Shown: positions 31,308-41,454, numbered from the stretch's first letter. The stretch is DNA of 45,334 nucleotides from CAZEAB01 sp964552945 (GCA_964552945.1 CAZKIP010000009.1:1-45334); one strand, 5' to 3'. Made by a program: numbers and translations. The notes: generated by a model not told the origin, from the sequence alone.

Positions 31308-34115
31308 ATGAAAAAGAGATTGTACAAATATTACCCCGAAGATTTTGGTTCACTAAAAGTTAAAGTTCTCCACATGGATCTTGATTTTGATGTTTATGAT
31401 GACCACACTAAAGTTGTTTCTGATTTAAAATTAAAAACACTAGAAAAAATCTCTTCTTTAGAACTTAACGCCAACAATTTAGAGATTCATGAAATTTCAG
31501 CTGATGTTGGAGAAATAAAATATGAATACAAAGAAAAAGAGGATAAAATAATAATTACTTTCTCAAAAGCAGTTCCGGCAAAAAAAGAAATTACAATAAC
31601 CACCAAAACTACATGTAAACCAACTAAAAATGTTCTAGAAGGGATTTACTATGATGAAACTCCTGAGGGAGCCCCACCTACACAAATAACACAATGTCAA
31701 CAATGGGGATTCCAAAGAATCGTTCCCTGCATAGATGATATGACCGCCAAATGCACTTACAAAACAACGATAACGGCAGATTCAAAATATACAAACATAA
31801 TTACTAACGGAGATTTAATCAGTAAAAAGAATTTTGGAAAAAGAACAAGAGTAATTTATCATAACATAACCACCCCTATGTCAACTTATCTTTTCTTTCT
31901 AGGAGTAGGAACTTACGCCACATTCAAAAGAGAGGTTGAATACTCCGATGGAAAAAAGTTTATGTTAGAACTTCTCGTTCCACCCAATTCAAAAAAAGAG
32001 ATTGCTAACCATGCCTTAGATGTTATCCACGATAGTGTCATTTGGGTAAGATTATTTACGGGCCCTGACAAATATAAAAATTATGACACTTCATTAAAAA
32101 TTTGGGAGTTAATAAAAAAAAGAGAAGAATTGAAAAAATCAAAGAAAGATTTTTCTTCAGTAAACAGAAAAATAAAAGATTTAGCAAAGCCTCTCCACTT
32201 AGGTTATCAATATACCGGAACAGTCTATAGAGAGATTGGAATGCAGAATTCTGATTTTGGCGGAATGGAAAATGTTGGCAATACAACAATAACAACAAAC
32301 AGAATCATGCCCTTCCCTGACATGTCCGATGGCGGGTTTGAATATATGATTGATGTCAAAGTTCACGAATATTACCATAACCTTAATGGTTCTGAAGTTA
32401 CCGGAAGATCGCCTTTTGAAATCTGGTTGAATGAAGCGGTAACTGTCCATATTGAAAGAGAATTTTTCGCTTTCCTGTTTGGAGAAGATTATTCCAGATT
32501 TGGTGAAGTCCTTACTCTTTTAGCTCCAGGAGGAGGAACTCTAGCAATGGATTCAGGAGTAGCTTCCATGCCAATTGAACCAGATGGATTTAACGATTGT
32601 AATGAATTAATTACTTCAGTGACTTATGTGAAAGCTCCAGAATTTGTAAGGATGATTCAATCTCTAACTGGAAAAGAAAATTTTGTGAAAGGTCTCGACC
32701 TCTACCATAGTAAATTTAAACATGGAAATGCTTCTAGGGAAGATTGGATCTCTGCTATGGAAAAAGCTTCTGGTTTAGATTTTAAAGAGATGGCCCAACA
32801 ATGGCTCAAAAAAACAGGATTTCCAATTGTCAAAGTAGAAAAGAATTATCAGAAAAACAATTTAATCTTAACTTTAATTCAAGAAAATATCAAAAAAGAA
32901 AAAGATTGCTGGAAGTTTCCTTTCTCAGTAGCTCTTTTTAATAAAAATGGTAAAGTTATTGCGGAAAAAACTGAACATATCAAACATAAAATTCAAGAGA
33001 TTTATTTTAACGATGTAAAAGAACCAGCATTTATTTCCCTAAATAGAAATTATTCCTTCTTTGGAAAAGTCAAACAAAATATTTCCAGGGAAGAATTGTT
33101 TTTACAAGTTAGGAAAGATGATAATCTAATCAACAGATATATGGCCTTTTACCAATTATGGGATCAGGAAAAAACTAAACTTTTGAAAAATGAAAATGAA
33201 GAAGTCAATGAAGATTTACTTGAGTTATATTTTGAATTTCTTAATGATGAAAAATTGATGGAAAAAGTTAGCACTCAAATATTGACTATTTTTGAATCTG
33301 TTGAAGATGAAAAATTTGCCCATCATTACGATAAACTTCACAAAGTTAGGAAAAAAATCTCAAAAACTATTGCAACTAAACATGAAAAAGAGATTCTAAC
33401 GATATACAAAAAGTACGCAGGTAAGAAAAGCACAGGAACTTACCTTGAACAACAAATGCAAAACATTAAATGGAGACAAGTAAAAAATCTCTGCTTAGCA
33501 ATACTATCAAACTTAGATACTCCTAAAGTTCATAAGTTAATCAAAAAACAATTTTTGAACGCCAAATCTGCAACAGACAGAATGACTGCCTTAAGATTAT
33601 ATTTAAATAGTTCAGCAGCTGATTGCATCACTCTTCTTGAAGATTATCAAGAAAAAGCAAAAGAGAATTTAGTTAGATGGGAAGCGTTCCTCTATGTTGT
33701 TGGAAGTAATGATAACAAAAAATATTTAGACTTAATAAAGAAAGTTGAAAAGTCACCTTCTTTCCGAATTAATCAAAGTAATGACCAAAGAGGTCTTTTT
33801 GTGACAATGGCTATGAACAAAAAGAAATCTCTCCTTACTCCAGAAGGAAGAAACTATCTTAAACAAAAAATTGTTCAATTAGCTAAGATTAATGAATATA
33901 CCACTGGAAGAATGATAAAGATTTTTGGAAATGTTGATAAAGTGGAAGAAAAGTTCCAAGTTCCGTTAATCGAATTGATGGTAGACATTCTAAAAAAGTT
34001 GGATGAACATAAAACACCCAGTGTTTACAATACATTGAAAAGAATTCTTTTGAAACTTCCTAAAGCAACAAGTAAGTATGAGAAAGAAAAAGGTAAAATT
34101 GAATTTCTAAATTAA
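31308..34115 (+). CDS. M1 family aminopeptidase (PepN-like)
   Basis: A 935-residue zinc aminopeptidase that removes N-terminal residues from peptides. The exopeptidase motif is GGMEN (318-322), and the zinc site is HEYYH (353-357) plus Glu376, with exactly the M1 spacing. The N-terminal region (QCQQWGFQRIVPCIDDM) fits the M1 saddle domain. The C-terminal third is helical and resembles the superhelical repeat domain of bacterial PepN. It likely recycles peptides in the cytoplasm; no signal peptide. Length and GGMEN-HEXXH spacing point to the PepN group, not the shorter archaeal tricorn-interacting factors. Confidence 0.93.
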   Translation: MKKRLYKYYPEDFGSLKVKVLHMDLDFDVYDDHTKVVSDLKLKTLEKISSLELNANNLEIHEISADVGEIKYEYKEKEDKIIITFSKAVPAKKEITITTKTTCKPTKNVLEGIYYDETPEGAPPTQITQCQQWGFQRIVPCIDDMTAKCTYKTTITADSKYTNIITNGDLISKKNFGKRTRVIYHNITTPMSTYLFFLGVGTYATFKREVEYSDGKKFMLELLVPPNSKKEIANHALDVIHDSVIWVRLFTGPDKYKNYDTSLKIWELIKKREELKKSKKDFSSVNRKIKDLAKPLHLGYQYTGTVYREIGMQNSDFGGMENVGNTTITTNRIMPFPDMSDGGFEYMIDVKVHEYYHNLNGSEVTGRSPFEIWLNEAVTVHIEREFFAFLFGEDYSRFGEVLTLLAPGGGTLAMDSGVASMPIEPDGFNDCNELITSVTYVKAPEFVRMIQSLTGKENFVKGLDLYHSKFKHGNASREDWISAMEKASGLDFKEMAQQWLKKTGFPIVKVEKNYQKNNLILTLIQENIKKEKDCWKFPFSVALFNKNGKVIAEKTEHIKHKIQEIYFNDVKEPAFISLNRNYSFFGKVKQNISREELFLQVRKDDNLINRYMAFYQLWDQEKTKLLKNENEEVNEDLLELYFEFLNDEKLMEKVSTQILTIFESVEDEKFAHHYDKLHKVRKKISKTIATKHEKEILTIYKKYAGKKSTGTYLEQQMQNIKWRQVKNLCLAILSNLDTPKVHKLIKKQFLNAKSATDRMTALRLYLNSSAADCITLLEDYQEKAKENLVRWEAFLYVVGSNDNKKYLDLIKKVEKSPSFRINQSNDQRGLFVTMAMNKKKSLLTPEGRNYLKQKIVQLAKINEYTTGRMIKIFGNVDKVEEKFQVPLIELMVDILKKLDEHKTPSVYNTLKRILLKLPKATSKYEKEKGKIEFLN

Positions 34116-34187
34116 AAAAGAGTTTTTATTTATCAAACACTGATAAAAACTAATAAAAAATTAATTAAAAAAATAACCAACAAAATA

Positions 34188-37076
34188 TCAAATCAAACCG
34201 CCACTCTTAGATTCCTTACTGAAAAAGAATTCTTGCAACTCTACCGGCCATTCTTTCTCTACATCAGTTTTATATTTTAAAATCTCTCTGTATACATCAT
34301 CCCTCATTTTACCATCATTAACCAATCGAACCAACTCCTCCTTGACATACAAAGGAACTTTCTTCAAATTCCAAACCTGCATGATTAATTTCTCTTTAAA
34401 CAAATCCTTTCTTTCCTCAGCTTCTTCCCGAGATTTTTGCCAATATTCTTGATAAGAAAATTCTTGTAATTTTTCTTTAATTTTTTTCTTACCTTTCTTT
34501 AAACTAATTCTAGCCAAAACTTGTTCATGCATCCTTCTCAAAAATTCTTGCTTATCTTCAACTTTAATTACATCTGAATAACCAGATAAAATTAAACTAA
34601 ATGCAAATGGACTAGGCATCCCAGATTTTTCTTCAATCAACTGAACCCTCTTTTCAACCACTTTATCAATTAATTCCTGAGCATTATGATAATCCATCAT
34701 ATCTTCCAAAACTTCCCTTCTTGCTTCTTTTAAGATAGGAAAATTTGGAGAGATTCTTTTTACAGCATTAAATAAAATTTTACTACCAATTTGCATTCTA
34801 CCAACTCTCTTCTTTCTCCCCATGTAATTCCTAAGAATCATTAAACTTCTTCCAGCACAATGGCGGAATCTTCTACTAAGAACTTCACTTCTTTCAATAG
34901 ATTCTTCCAACACTTTTCTAAAATCTTGTTGCTGGAGTAATGAGAAAGCTCTCAGAGGATTGAACACTTTCTCTGAAGAAAGATAAAAACCATTGTCACT
35001 AATACCCACTTCAACATCACGATGCTGAGATTTACCAATTACGAAAGCTAAAGCTCTCGATAAACAATCATTGACCCTCCTTCCAAAAAGGGTGTTGAAA
35101 ATTACATAATTTCTTCCTCGATCTGAATAAGATTCAACAACTATTTTTTTGTCTGAAGGGATGGTGCTGTAATTAAATTGTTCATAAAAATAAAGGTAGA
35201 TACTTTCTGCCGCTTTATCATCCACATAAAGATATTCATCAATAAATTCCAAAATCTCTTTTTTATTTTTCCCTTCTTTGAATTTACCTTCCATCAATCT
35301 TCTAAAACGGTTAATTTCCATAGCCAAATCAAAACTTAGGGGCAACATCTCAGAGAACCAAGAAGGAACGGTAGGAGGTCTGTTAACAGAAGAACTCACT
35401 TGAGCAGTCATTCCTCTTGAAAAACGAAACATGTAGACATTTCCACCAAGAACAAAAACATCTCCTGGCCTTAACTTTTCTAAAAAGTTTTCATCAATTT
35501 TTCCAACAATTCTATCCGCTATTTTTACAGTAACATATGATTCCTCAGGAATTGTTCCAATGTTAGTCATGTAAATAACTCTCGCTAACTTTCCTCTTTT
35601 ACCTATATCTCCCGTTTCTGCATCATACCAAATTCTAGCATAAACATGCCTCTCTTCCAAAGAAACAAATTCACCTGAAAGAAATCTAATCAACTCAAAA
35701 AAATCGTTCCATTCTAAATTATGATAACAATAAGTGTTTTTAATTAAATGAAACATTTCATAGATATTGATTACTTCATTAATTGCTATTCCATAAATAT
35801 GTTGAGCTAAAACATCCAAAGCGTCTCTAGGAATTCTAACCCTGTCAATTTTCTTTTCTATTGCCGCTTTCAAAAGAAGGGAACATTCAATCAAATCATC
35901 TCTGTCCATAACAATAATTCTTGCTTTCACAACGCTATGTAACTGGTGGCCTGAACGTCCGCTTCTTTGTAAAAACCTTGCTACAGATTTTGGTGAACCC
36001 AAACATAGAACCAAATCGACGTAACCAATGTCAATCCCTAACTCTAATGAGGTAGATGAAACAACAACTTTCAATTTTCCATCTCTCAAATTTTGTTCAG
36101 TTGTAAAACGATCATCTTTACTCAAACTTCCGTGATGCGCAGAGATATTTTCTGCATTGTAAAGTTTTGGAAACATTTCTTTAAGATTATGAACAACCCT
36201 TTCTGTAGCCGCTCTGGTGTTGGTGAAAATGAGAGTGGTCTTATGTTCTTGTACCAATTTATTTATCAAATCATACATCTTACGATGTTTAAGCATGTAG
36301 GATTCGTCAACCAAACTTCTTACTGGAGAAAGAACTTGTAAATCCATCTTTTTGGAGAAGTCAACATCAACTATTCCACAAGACCTTTGCTCATCTCCAG
36401 AATAACCAACAAGATATTTTGCTATCTCGTCTAGAGGAGCAATCGTAGCAGAAAGACCAACTCTACAAATTCCTGGAGAAAGCCTATTGAGCCTTTCCAT
36501 AGTTAAGTTAAGATGAACTCCTCTTTTGTTCTCTGCTAAAGCATGAATTTCATCTATAATCATCCATTGTACTTTCTCTAATGAAAGTTTAAACTTGGGA
36601 GAATTAATCATGATTGCCAGTGATTCTGGAGTTGTAATCAAAATATGGGGAGGTTTTTTCAACATCTTACTCTTTTCTGAAGCAGTAGTATCTCCCGTTC
36701 TCAACCCTACCCTTATACCAAACTCTTTACCTGCCAATTCTTCCATCTCTTTCAAAGGCTCGAGAAGGTTAACTTGCACATCTGAAGAAAGAGCTTTCAG
36801 TGGAGAGACATAAACACAATATACCCTATCTTCTAAAATTTGTTTTTCAGAGGAATCAATTAATTCATTTAGAACTGAAAGGAAAGCTGTTAAGGTTTTT
36901 CCAGAACCTGTTGGGGAAGAGATTAAAACATTTTTTCTACAATGGATGGGATATACTGCATAAAGTTGTGGAGGGCTGAATTTTTTGAATTTTTTTGAAA
37001 ACCACCGGTTAACAAAAGGATGAAGGATTGCTTTAATTTGTACAGGTTTATTCTTATCTTTAAGGTATTCAATCAT
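34188..37076 (-). CDS. Lhr-type ATP-dependent helicase
   Basis: A 962-residue superfamily 2 helicase. Walker A is SSPTGSGKT (about 53-61), Walker B DEIHAL, motif VI QRSGRSGHQ. It is followed by the winged-helix, beta-barrel and helical domains typical of 'large helicase-related' proteins (for example KRGKLARVIYMTNIGTIPEESYV and LRPGDVFVLGGNVY). Archaeal Lhr enzymes unwind DNA and RNA:DNA hybrids with 3'-5' polarity and are implicated in repair. The length suits the Lhr core without the extra C-terminal half of bacterial Lhr. Monocistronic; the upstream 240 bp contain a structured element. Confidence 0.92.
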   Translation of the reverse strand: MIEYLKDKNKPVQIKAILHPFVNRWFSKKFKKFSPPQLYAVYPIHCRKNVLISSPTGSGKTLTAFLSVLNELIDSSEKQILEDRVYCVYVSPLKALSSDVQVNLLEPLKEMEELAGKEFGIRVGLRTGDTTASEKSKMLKKPPHILITTPESLAIMINSPKFKLSLEKVQWMIIDEIHALAENKRGVHLNLTMERLNRLSPGICRVGLSATIAPLDEIAKYLVGYSGDEQRSCGIVDVDFSKKMDLQVLSPVRSLVDESYMLKHRKMYDLINKLVQEHKTTLIFTNTRAATERVVHNLKEMFPKLYNAENISAHHGSLSKDDRFTTEQNLRDGKLKVVVSSTSLELGIDIGYVDLVLCLGSPKSVARFLQRSGRSGHQLHSVVKARIIVMDRDDLIECSLLLKAAIEKKIDRVRIPRDALDVLAQHIYGIAINEVINIYEMFHLIKNTYCYHNLEWNDFFELIRFLSGEFVSLEERHVYARIWYDAETGDIGKRGKLARVIYMTNIGTIPEESYVTVKIADRIVGKIDENFLEKLRPGDVFVLGGNVYMFRFSRGMTAQVSSSVNRPPTVPSWFSEMLPLSFDLAMEINRFRRLMEGKFKEGKNKKEILEFIDEYLYVDDKAAESIYLYFYEQFNYSTIPSDKKIVVESYSDRGRNYVIFNTLFGRRVNDCLSRALAFVIGKSQHRDVEVGISDNGFYLSSEKVFNPLRAFSLLQQQDFRKVLEESIERSEVLSRRFRHCAGRSLMILRNYMGRKKRVGRMQIGSKILFNAVKRISPNFPILKEARREVLEDMMDYHNAQELIDKVVEKRVQLIEEKSGMPSPFAFSLILSGYSDVIKVEDKQEFLRRMHEQVLARISLKKGKKKIKEKLQEFSYQEYWQKSREEAEERKDLFKEKLIMQVWNLKKVPLYVKEELVRLVNDGKMRDDVYREILKYKTDVEKEWPVELQEFFFSKESKSGGLI

Positions 37077-37172
37077 CGTCCTAGAATATATCTATTAGAT
37101 TCTCTACTTTCTTTAAAAGAATTTAGGAAGATTTTGCTTAATAAAGGTTACCCGTGGTTGGCTAGTGGGTTG

Positions 37173-37225
37173 TGCTAAGCAACGACTTAGCAGAATCCCC
37201 TAAAAATGGTTCATTTTTAATGGGG
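37173..37225. other. Structured intergenic element with two hairpins
   Basis: Hairpin 1 is TGCTAAG-CAACGA-CTTAGCA (37173-37192). Hairpin 2 is CCCC-T-AAAAATG-GTT-CATTTTT-AAT-GGGG (37197-37225). They are preceded by a G-rich unpaired stretch (GTGGTTGGCTAGTGGG). The element lies between the stop of the 37317 gene and the start of Lhr. No direct repeats flank it and its ends do not match the MITE-like family. It could be a small RNA or a leader of Lhr on the minus strand. I see no coding sequence in it. Confidence 0.4.
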
Positions 37226-37316
37226 AGTGGAGCTTATTTACCCTAATATTGAGTGTCCAGTGCTATGAGTAAAAAACTAGAAAATAATTAAAATAAAATA
37301 AATAAAAAATCAATAG

Positions 37317-37571
37317 CTAAATTTGATAAGATACTTTCATATAATCTCCATCAAGGAAAATCTCTTGATATCCGGATTTGTGGTCTGGTGGGTTACTTAT
37401 TCCGTTAACTGTAATGTTTTTCCCAACAGATTCATCTCCTAACTCAACAAATAACCTTACACACCTGATGCCTAAATGATCTTGGTCAACAACCACTTTA
37501 GTTGTTGGGATTCCAGAGACTTCTTCATTATCAAGTATTTGTGTTAATATTCCGCTAGTTCTTAATTCCAT
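37317..37571 (-). CDS. Hypothetical small beta-rich protein
   Basis: An 84-residue protein predicted to be mostly strands (TKVVVDQD, RCVRLFVELGD, KNITVNGI, QEIFLDGDYMKVSYQI). It looks like a small barrel or sandwich; no family is recognised. A GAGGT Shine-Dalgarno precedes the ATG and a clear TATA box CTTTATAAAAAGG lies at about 37616-37628, so it is probably a real, expressed gene with a short leader. Confidence 0.6.
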   Translation of the reverse strand: MELRTSGILTQILDNEEVSGIPTTKVVVDQDHLGIRCVRLFVELGDESVGKNITVNGISNPPDHKSGYQEIFLDGDYMKVSYQI

Positions 37572-37645
37572 TTTTTTACCTCACTAACCTTAAAACCACA
37601 AAACACCCAGAATCAGCCTTTTTATAAAGGTTTCATAGAAAAAAA

Positions 37646-37960
37646 TCATCTCACATGTAGAATTACATCATGATAAACCTTAACCATCTCATCATCACCA
37701 ATTATTCTTGCAATATTCTCAGCATAACTGAATACTCCCGCTTTTTCATAAGATAACATCGCTTGCCTATAGTTAATATCTGCTTCTTTTTTATCTCCTT
37801 TCTTTTCATGAGATTTAGCCATTTCCATGAAATAATTCGCTCTGCTCATAAAAGGAATTATTGAAGAAGGGTCAATAATACCACCTCTTCCCCTTATTTG
37901 CGCTTGTCTTCTTCCTTCATCAGTTTGAAGTTTATCGATTATATCATCTATTTTAGTCAT
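37646..37960 (-). CDS. Hypothetical helical protein, possibly TPR-like
   Basis: A 105-residue all-helical protein. SRANYFMEMAKSHEKKGDKKEADINYRQAMLSYEKAG looks like one or two degenerate TPR-type hairpins, with AENIARIIGDDEMV following. I start it at the ATG at 37960 (MTKIDDIIDKL). A TATA box TTATAAAATAG lies about 25 nt before that codon, and the 37 in-frame residues further upstream read like untranslated sequence. Function unknown; a scaffold role would be typical of TPR proteins. Confidence 0.6.
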   Translation of the reverse strand: MTKIDDIIDKLQTDEGRRQAQIRGRGGIIDPSSIIPFMSRANYFMEMAKSHEKKGDKKEADINYRQAMLSYEKAGVFSYAENIARIIGDDEMVKVYHDVILHVR

Positions 37961-38024
37961 AATCGTTAAAAAATGGTCTATTTTATAATAATTTTCCACA
38001 TATTTTCCTACTAATTTCTTACTA

Positions 38025-38309
38025 CTATTTCTTAATATAATCACAACCCAACGCGGCATAGGCGATATCAATTAAATGAACTCGTGTACAAGTATTGTAA
38101 GGACAACTAAATACAATATCAGCAGGAAGATTTGACTTATCTACACGACAATATTTCTCTCCCTGCCTATTAAGAATTTGAAATTGTCCATTATTAGAAA
38201 GACAATTTGCAGTAACTCTGTCCCTATAATACTCAGAAGGATCTTTTTTTTCCACAGCTAGGCACAAATATGGCCATTTATAACTCTTACTCTTAATAAA
38301 ACACAACAC
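38025..38309 (-). CDS. Possible small cysteine-rich protein
   Basis: An open frame of about 95 codons from GTG 38309 (or TTG 38306) to 38025. It encodes seven cysteines, including FSCPYNTC and EKYCRVDKSN, which could bind zinc. The frame is open further upstream into the adk gene, but that part is antisense to adk and unlikely to be used. There is no ATG start and no Shine-Dalgarno. The composition (balanced charges, aromatic residues, regular cysteines) favours a real gene. Divergent from adk. Moderate to low confidence. Confidence 0.4.
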   Translation of the reverse strand: MLCFIKSKSYKWPYLCLAVEKKDPSEYYRDRVTANCLSNNGQFQILNRQGEKYCRVDKSNLPADIVFSCPYNTCTRVHLIDIAYAALGCDYIKK

Positions 38310-38338
38310 ATTTAAATGAAAACTTTTCTCTGAACAAA

Positions 38339-38953
38339 ATGAAGATAATTTTACTTGGTCCACCTGGATCTGGAAAGGGAACCGTATCCCAAAGATTAGC
38401 TAAAGATTTCAACCTTAGACATGTTTCAACTGGAGTAATTCTAAGGGAAGAAATTAAGAAAGATAGTCCTCTTGGAAATGAAATTAAAGGATATGTTGAA
38501 TCTGGAGGCCTAGTCCCAGATGAAACCGTTATCAAGATTCTAAAACAAAGTTTAGAAAATGAAAAAGATTACATTCTGGATGGATTTCCACGTTCCATTA
38601 ATCAAGCAGAATCAATCGATGATTTAGGAGTTGATATGGTTATTTATCTTGAAGTTCCAGATGAGGTGGTTATTGAAAGGTTCTCAGGAAGAAGAACTGA
38701 TCCTCAAACGGACATGGTTTATCATATAAAGTATAATCCTGCTCCAGAAGAAGTTCAAGAAAGGCTTATTATAAGAAAAGATGACACTCCTGAAGTTGTT
38801 AAAGACAGATTAAAAATTTATCACGATACAACAAAACCGGTGATTGATTATTACAAAAACAAAGGCGTTCTTAAAACAGTGGATGGTGCTCCTCCTCCAG
38901 AACCAGTTTATGTTGATGTGAAGAAAGTTGTAGAAGAGTTTAGTGAAAATTAA
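38339..38953 (+). CDS. adk: Adenylate kinase
   Basis: A 204-residue enzyme that interconverts ATP + AMP and 2 ADP. P-loop GPPGSGKGT is at 7-15, the AMP-binding segment STGVILREE follows, then DGFPRS. The LID begins GRRTDPQTDMVYHIKYNP, as in bacterial/eukaryotic long-form AK, without the zinc cysteines. Archaea often use an unrelated trimeric AK, so this form hints at bacterial origin or DPANN usage. The ATG lies close to a TTTAAATG stretch upstream; probably short-leader transcription. Confidence 0.95.
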   Translation: MKIILLGPPGSGKGTVSQRLAKDFNLRHVSTGVILREEIKKDSPLGNEIKGYVESGGLVPDETVIKILKQSLENEKDYILDGFPRSINQAESIDDLGVDMVIYLEVPDEVVIERFSGRRTDPQTDMVYHIKYNPAPEEVQERLIIRKDDTPEVVKDRLKIYHDTTKPVIDYYKNKGVLKTVDGAPPPEPVYVDVKKVVEEFSEN

Positions 38954-39032
38954 AAATCATTTCTGCAGAAGATTAATAAAGATTTACTCTACTACTAGTA
39001 TATTCCCCTTATGACATTACAAAGAGTGAAAG

Positions 39033-40955
39033 ATGAAATTTAAAAAATTTACACTTGACAAGTTTCAAGAAGATGCAATTCTTGCCATAGATAAAAATTC
39101 CTCAGTTGTTGTTTCCGCCCCTACAGGAAGTGGAAAAACTTTGATTGCCGATTACATTATTGATAAAAATAAGGATAACAAAAAAAGGATAATTTATACC
39201 GCACCAATAAAGGCTCTTTCCAACCAAAAATATAAGGATTTCTCAAATGAATATGGAGCAGATTTAATCGGTTTGATGACTGGAGATATTGTCATTAACC
39301 CTCATGCAAAAATTTTAATCATGACCACTGAAATTTACAGAAACATGGTGGTAAGTCACGATTCTGACATAAAAGATATTGCTTATGTAATATTTGATGA
39401 AGTTCATTACATCAATGATATTGAAAGAGGATATGTTTGGGAAGAATCAATAATTTATAGTTCAGAAAAAGTAAGATTTCTTTGCCTTTCAGCAACAATT
39501 CCTAACGCTAAACAATTTAGCAACTGGATTGAAACCATTAAAAAACATAAAGTTGTTACCGTTGTAGCTACAAAAAGAAATGTTCCTTTGGTACATCAAT
39601 TCTATGATTATGAACTTGGAATAACAACTTTAGAAAAAATAAGGGAAGTAAAAAGAATTCCCCAATATCATAAAGTTGTTCGACAGAAAAAACGTTTCAT
39701 GGCCAAAGTTCCCGAACCAAACCATGTTGAACTTATCAAAGAGTTAGGCGATAAATTACCCTGCCTTTTTTTCAGTTTCTCCAGAAAAGATTGTCAAAGA
39801 AAAGCTGAAGAATTAGCTAAGAAAAATTTATTTCCAAAAAACCAAGATTATCTAAATTTCCTAAACCAAAATCTTAAAGGAGCCCCTTCTGATATAAACA
39901 AATTACAATCTACAAGAATTCTTAAATCAACTATCTCTCAAGGGATTGCTTTCCATCATGCAGGCCTTCTACCAGTAATAAAAGAAACTATTGAAGAACT
40001 TTTCTCTGAAGGAAAAATAAGGGTTCTTTACACCACAGAAACCTTTGCGGTAGGAATAAACATGCCAGCAAAAACTGTTTGTTTTAATGGTTTAAGAAAA
40101 TATGATGGGATAAGTTTTAGATATCTCAACACTAAAGAATATTTTCAAATTGCAGGTAGAGCTGGAAGAAGAGGAATTGACAAAATTGGTCATGTGGTGA
40201 GTATGATTTATCGTCCTACATTTAGATATGAGGAAATAAAAAGAATAACTTCGCAAGATATTGAGCCAATCAAATCACAATTTAGATTATCAGTAAATAC
40301 AGTGGTTAATTTAATTGAAAAACATACAGAAGAAGAAATAGCGCATATATTGAGACTAAGCTTTTATTCTTACCAGAAATTTGGTAAAAAGTTTTTATTA
40401 ATCCCTACACAAAAACTTTTAGCAAGATATAATAGCATTAAAAAGAAACTTAAAAAATTTGGTTTTATTGAAGGGAATCAACTTACTGATAAAGGAATTT
40501 TTGCATCACATATTTTTGCTAATGAAATTTCTATAACCGAAATATTTGCCACAGATTTTGTAAACAAGTTAGATGAATATGAAATTTTACTTCTTTTAGC
40601 ATGCCAAATTTATGAGCCTAGAGAGATGAACAAATTTAAGAAAACGTTCACTGAAGAACCTTATGGAAGATTGAAAAAACTCATCAAAAAACATCCTTAC
40701 CTTGGAAGGGACAAGAAATTCCTTTATCTAAAACAAATGACTACATTTATTCACCCTATTTATCATGGAAAATCTTTCTTTGAAGTTATGTCCCTTACTA
40801 ATCTTTTGGAAGGAGATTTGATTAGAATCTATGGACAAATCTTAGATAGAATTGGTCAAGTCAAAAAAGCCACTGGAGATTTTAAAGTAATTAACAAGAT
40901 GAAAAATGCAGAAGGAATTGTTAAAAAATCTATGGAAGGGATATATCAAGTTTAG
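39033..40955 (+). CDS. Ski2/Mtr4-like superfamily 2 RNA helicase
   Basis: A 640-residue SF2 helicase. Walker A is SAPTGSGKT (28-36), TAPIKALSNQK is motif Ia, DEVHYINDIERG (122-133) is motif II with the Ski2/Mtr4-type DEVH, motif III is LSATIPN and motif VI is QIAGRAGRRG. The DEVH..D.ERG pattern is that of Ski2/Mtr4/Dob1 proteins, which feed RNA to exosomes, not of Hel308 (DExH). The C-terminal 200 residues are shorter than in eukaryotes and lack the arch domain. The 3' end overlaps the convergent hypothetical gene by 26 bp. Confidence 0.9.
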   Translation: MKFKKFTLDKFQEDAILAIDKNSSVVVSAPTGSGKTLIADYIIDKNKDNKKRIIYTAPIKALSNQKYKDFSNEYGADLIGLMTGDIVINPHAKILIMTTEIYRNMVVSHDSDIKDIAYVIFDEVHYINDIERGYVWEESIIYSSEKVRFLCLSATIPNAKQFSNWIETIKKHKVVTVVATKRNVPLVHQFYDYELGITTLEKIREVKRIPQYHKVVRQKKRFMAKVPEPNHVELIKELGDKLPCLFFSFSRKDCQRKAEELAKKNLFPKNQDYLNFLNQNLKGAPSDINKLQSTRILKSTISQGIAFHHAGLLPVIKETIEELFSEGKIRVLYTTETFAVGINMPAKTVCFNGLRKYDGISFRYLNTKEYFQIAGRAGRRGIDKIGHVVSMIYRPTFRYEEIKRITSQDIEPIKSQFRLSVNTVVNLIEKHTEEEIAHILRLSFYSYQKFGKKFLLIPTQKLLARYNSIKKKLKKFGFIEGNQLTDKGIFASHIFANEISITEIFATDFVNKLDEYEILLLLACQIYEPREMNKFKKTFTEEPYGRLKKLIKKHPYLGRDKKFLYLKQMTTFIHPIYHGKSFFEVMSLTNLLEGDLIRIYGQILDRIGQVKKATGDFKVINKMKNAEGIVKKSMEGIYQV

Positions 40956-41454
40956 GTGCGTTATAAAGTTTAATTGTAGTTTCAAGGTTTCTTATTGCTT
41001 CTCTTGAAGTGGAGAATGAAGGTCTTCCGCTCATATTATCAATTCCATATTGAACTCCAACAATTAATTCACCTAATTTAGTGATTGCTACCCTAAAGAT
41101 GCCCATAGGGAGATGTTTAAATTTGTCAGGAATACCCTGGACATTATCAAAATAACGAATTCTTCCATTTTGATCATAACAAAATGAAGTACCCATACAA
41201 GTGTAGCCGTTCCAACTACCAGCATTTCCACCCATACTCTCAGTTGCAATTAAATCGGGCATTGTACCCTCTCCAACAGTGCTCATTAATCGAAGATTTG
41301 CTATTACAACATTATTAATATTAGGATATTTTCCTGCAGGTGCATCGATAATGTAAGTGTCTTCATTTTTACGATCATCTACTGTATCTACTTTATCTTC
41401 TGGAAATTTTTCATCAGCATCTGACATTAACAATAATAAATCTCTAAGTCCCAT
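40930..41454 (-). CDS. Hypothetical protein
   Basis: A 174-residue soluble protein, no family recognised. After an acidic N-terminus (about 1-35) come alternating strands with Gly/Asn turns (YIIDAPAGKYPNINNVVIANLRL, WNGYTCMGTSFCYDQNGRIRYFDN, GIFRVAITKLGELIVGVQYG). That suggests a beta-rich domain. It overlaps the Ski2-like helicase gene tail-to-tail. It is followed by a helical end (REAIRNLETTIKLY). The frame has uniform composition over its whole length, which supports a real gene. Confidence 0.6.
   Translation of the reverse strand: MGLRDLLLLMSDADEKFPEDKVDTVDDRKNEDTYIIDAPAGKYPNINNVVIANLRLMSTVGEGTMPDLIATESMGGNAGSWNGYTCMGTSFCYDQNGRIRYFDNVQGIPDKFKHLPMGIFRVAITKLGELIVGVQYGIDNMSGRPSFSTSREAIRNLETTIKLYNAPKLDISLP

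Noticed and set aside
37141..37260. Fourth copy of the MITE-like family
   Set aside because: No GTCCxGAAT or GTATACT ends and no flanking direct repeats. A GTGTCCAG at 37253-37260 is a short chance match.
38310..38363. Upstream extension of the cysteine-rich frame into adk
   Set aside because: That part is antisense to the adk P-loop codons, so the open frame there reflects adk codon use.
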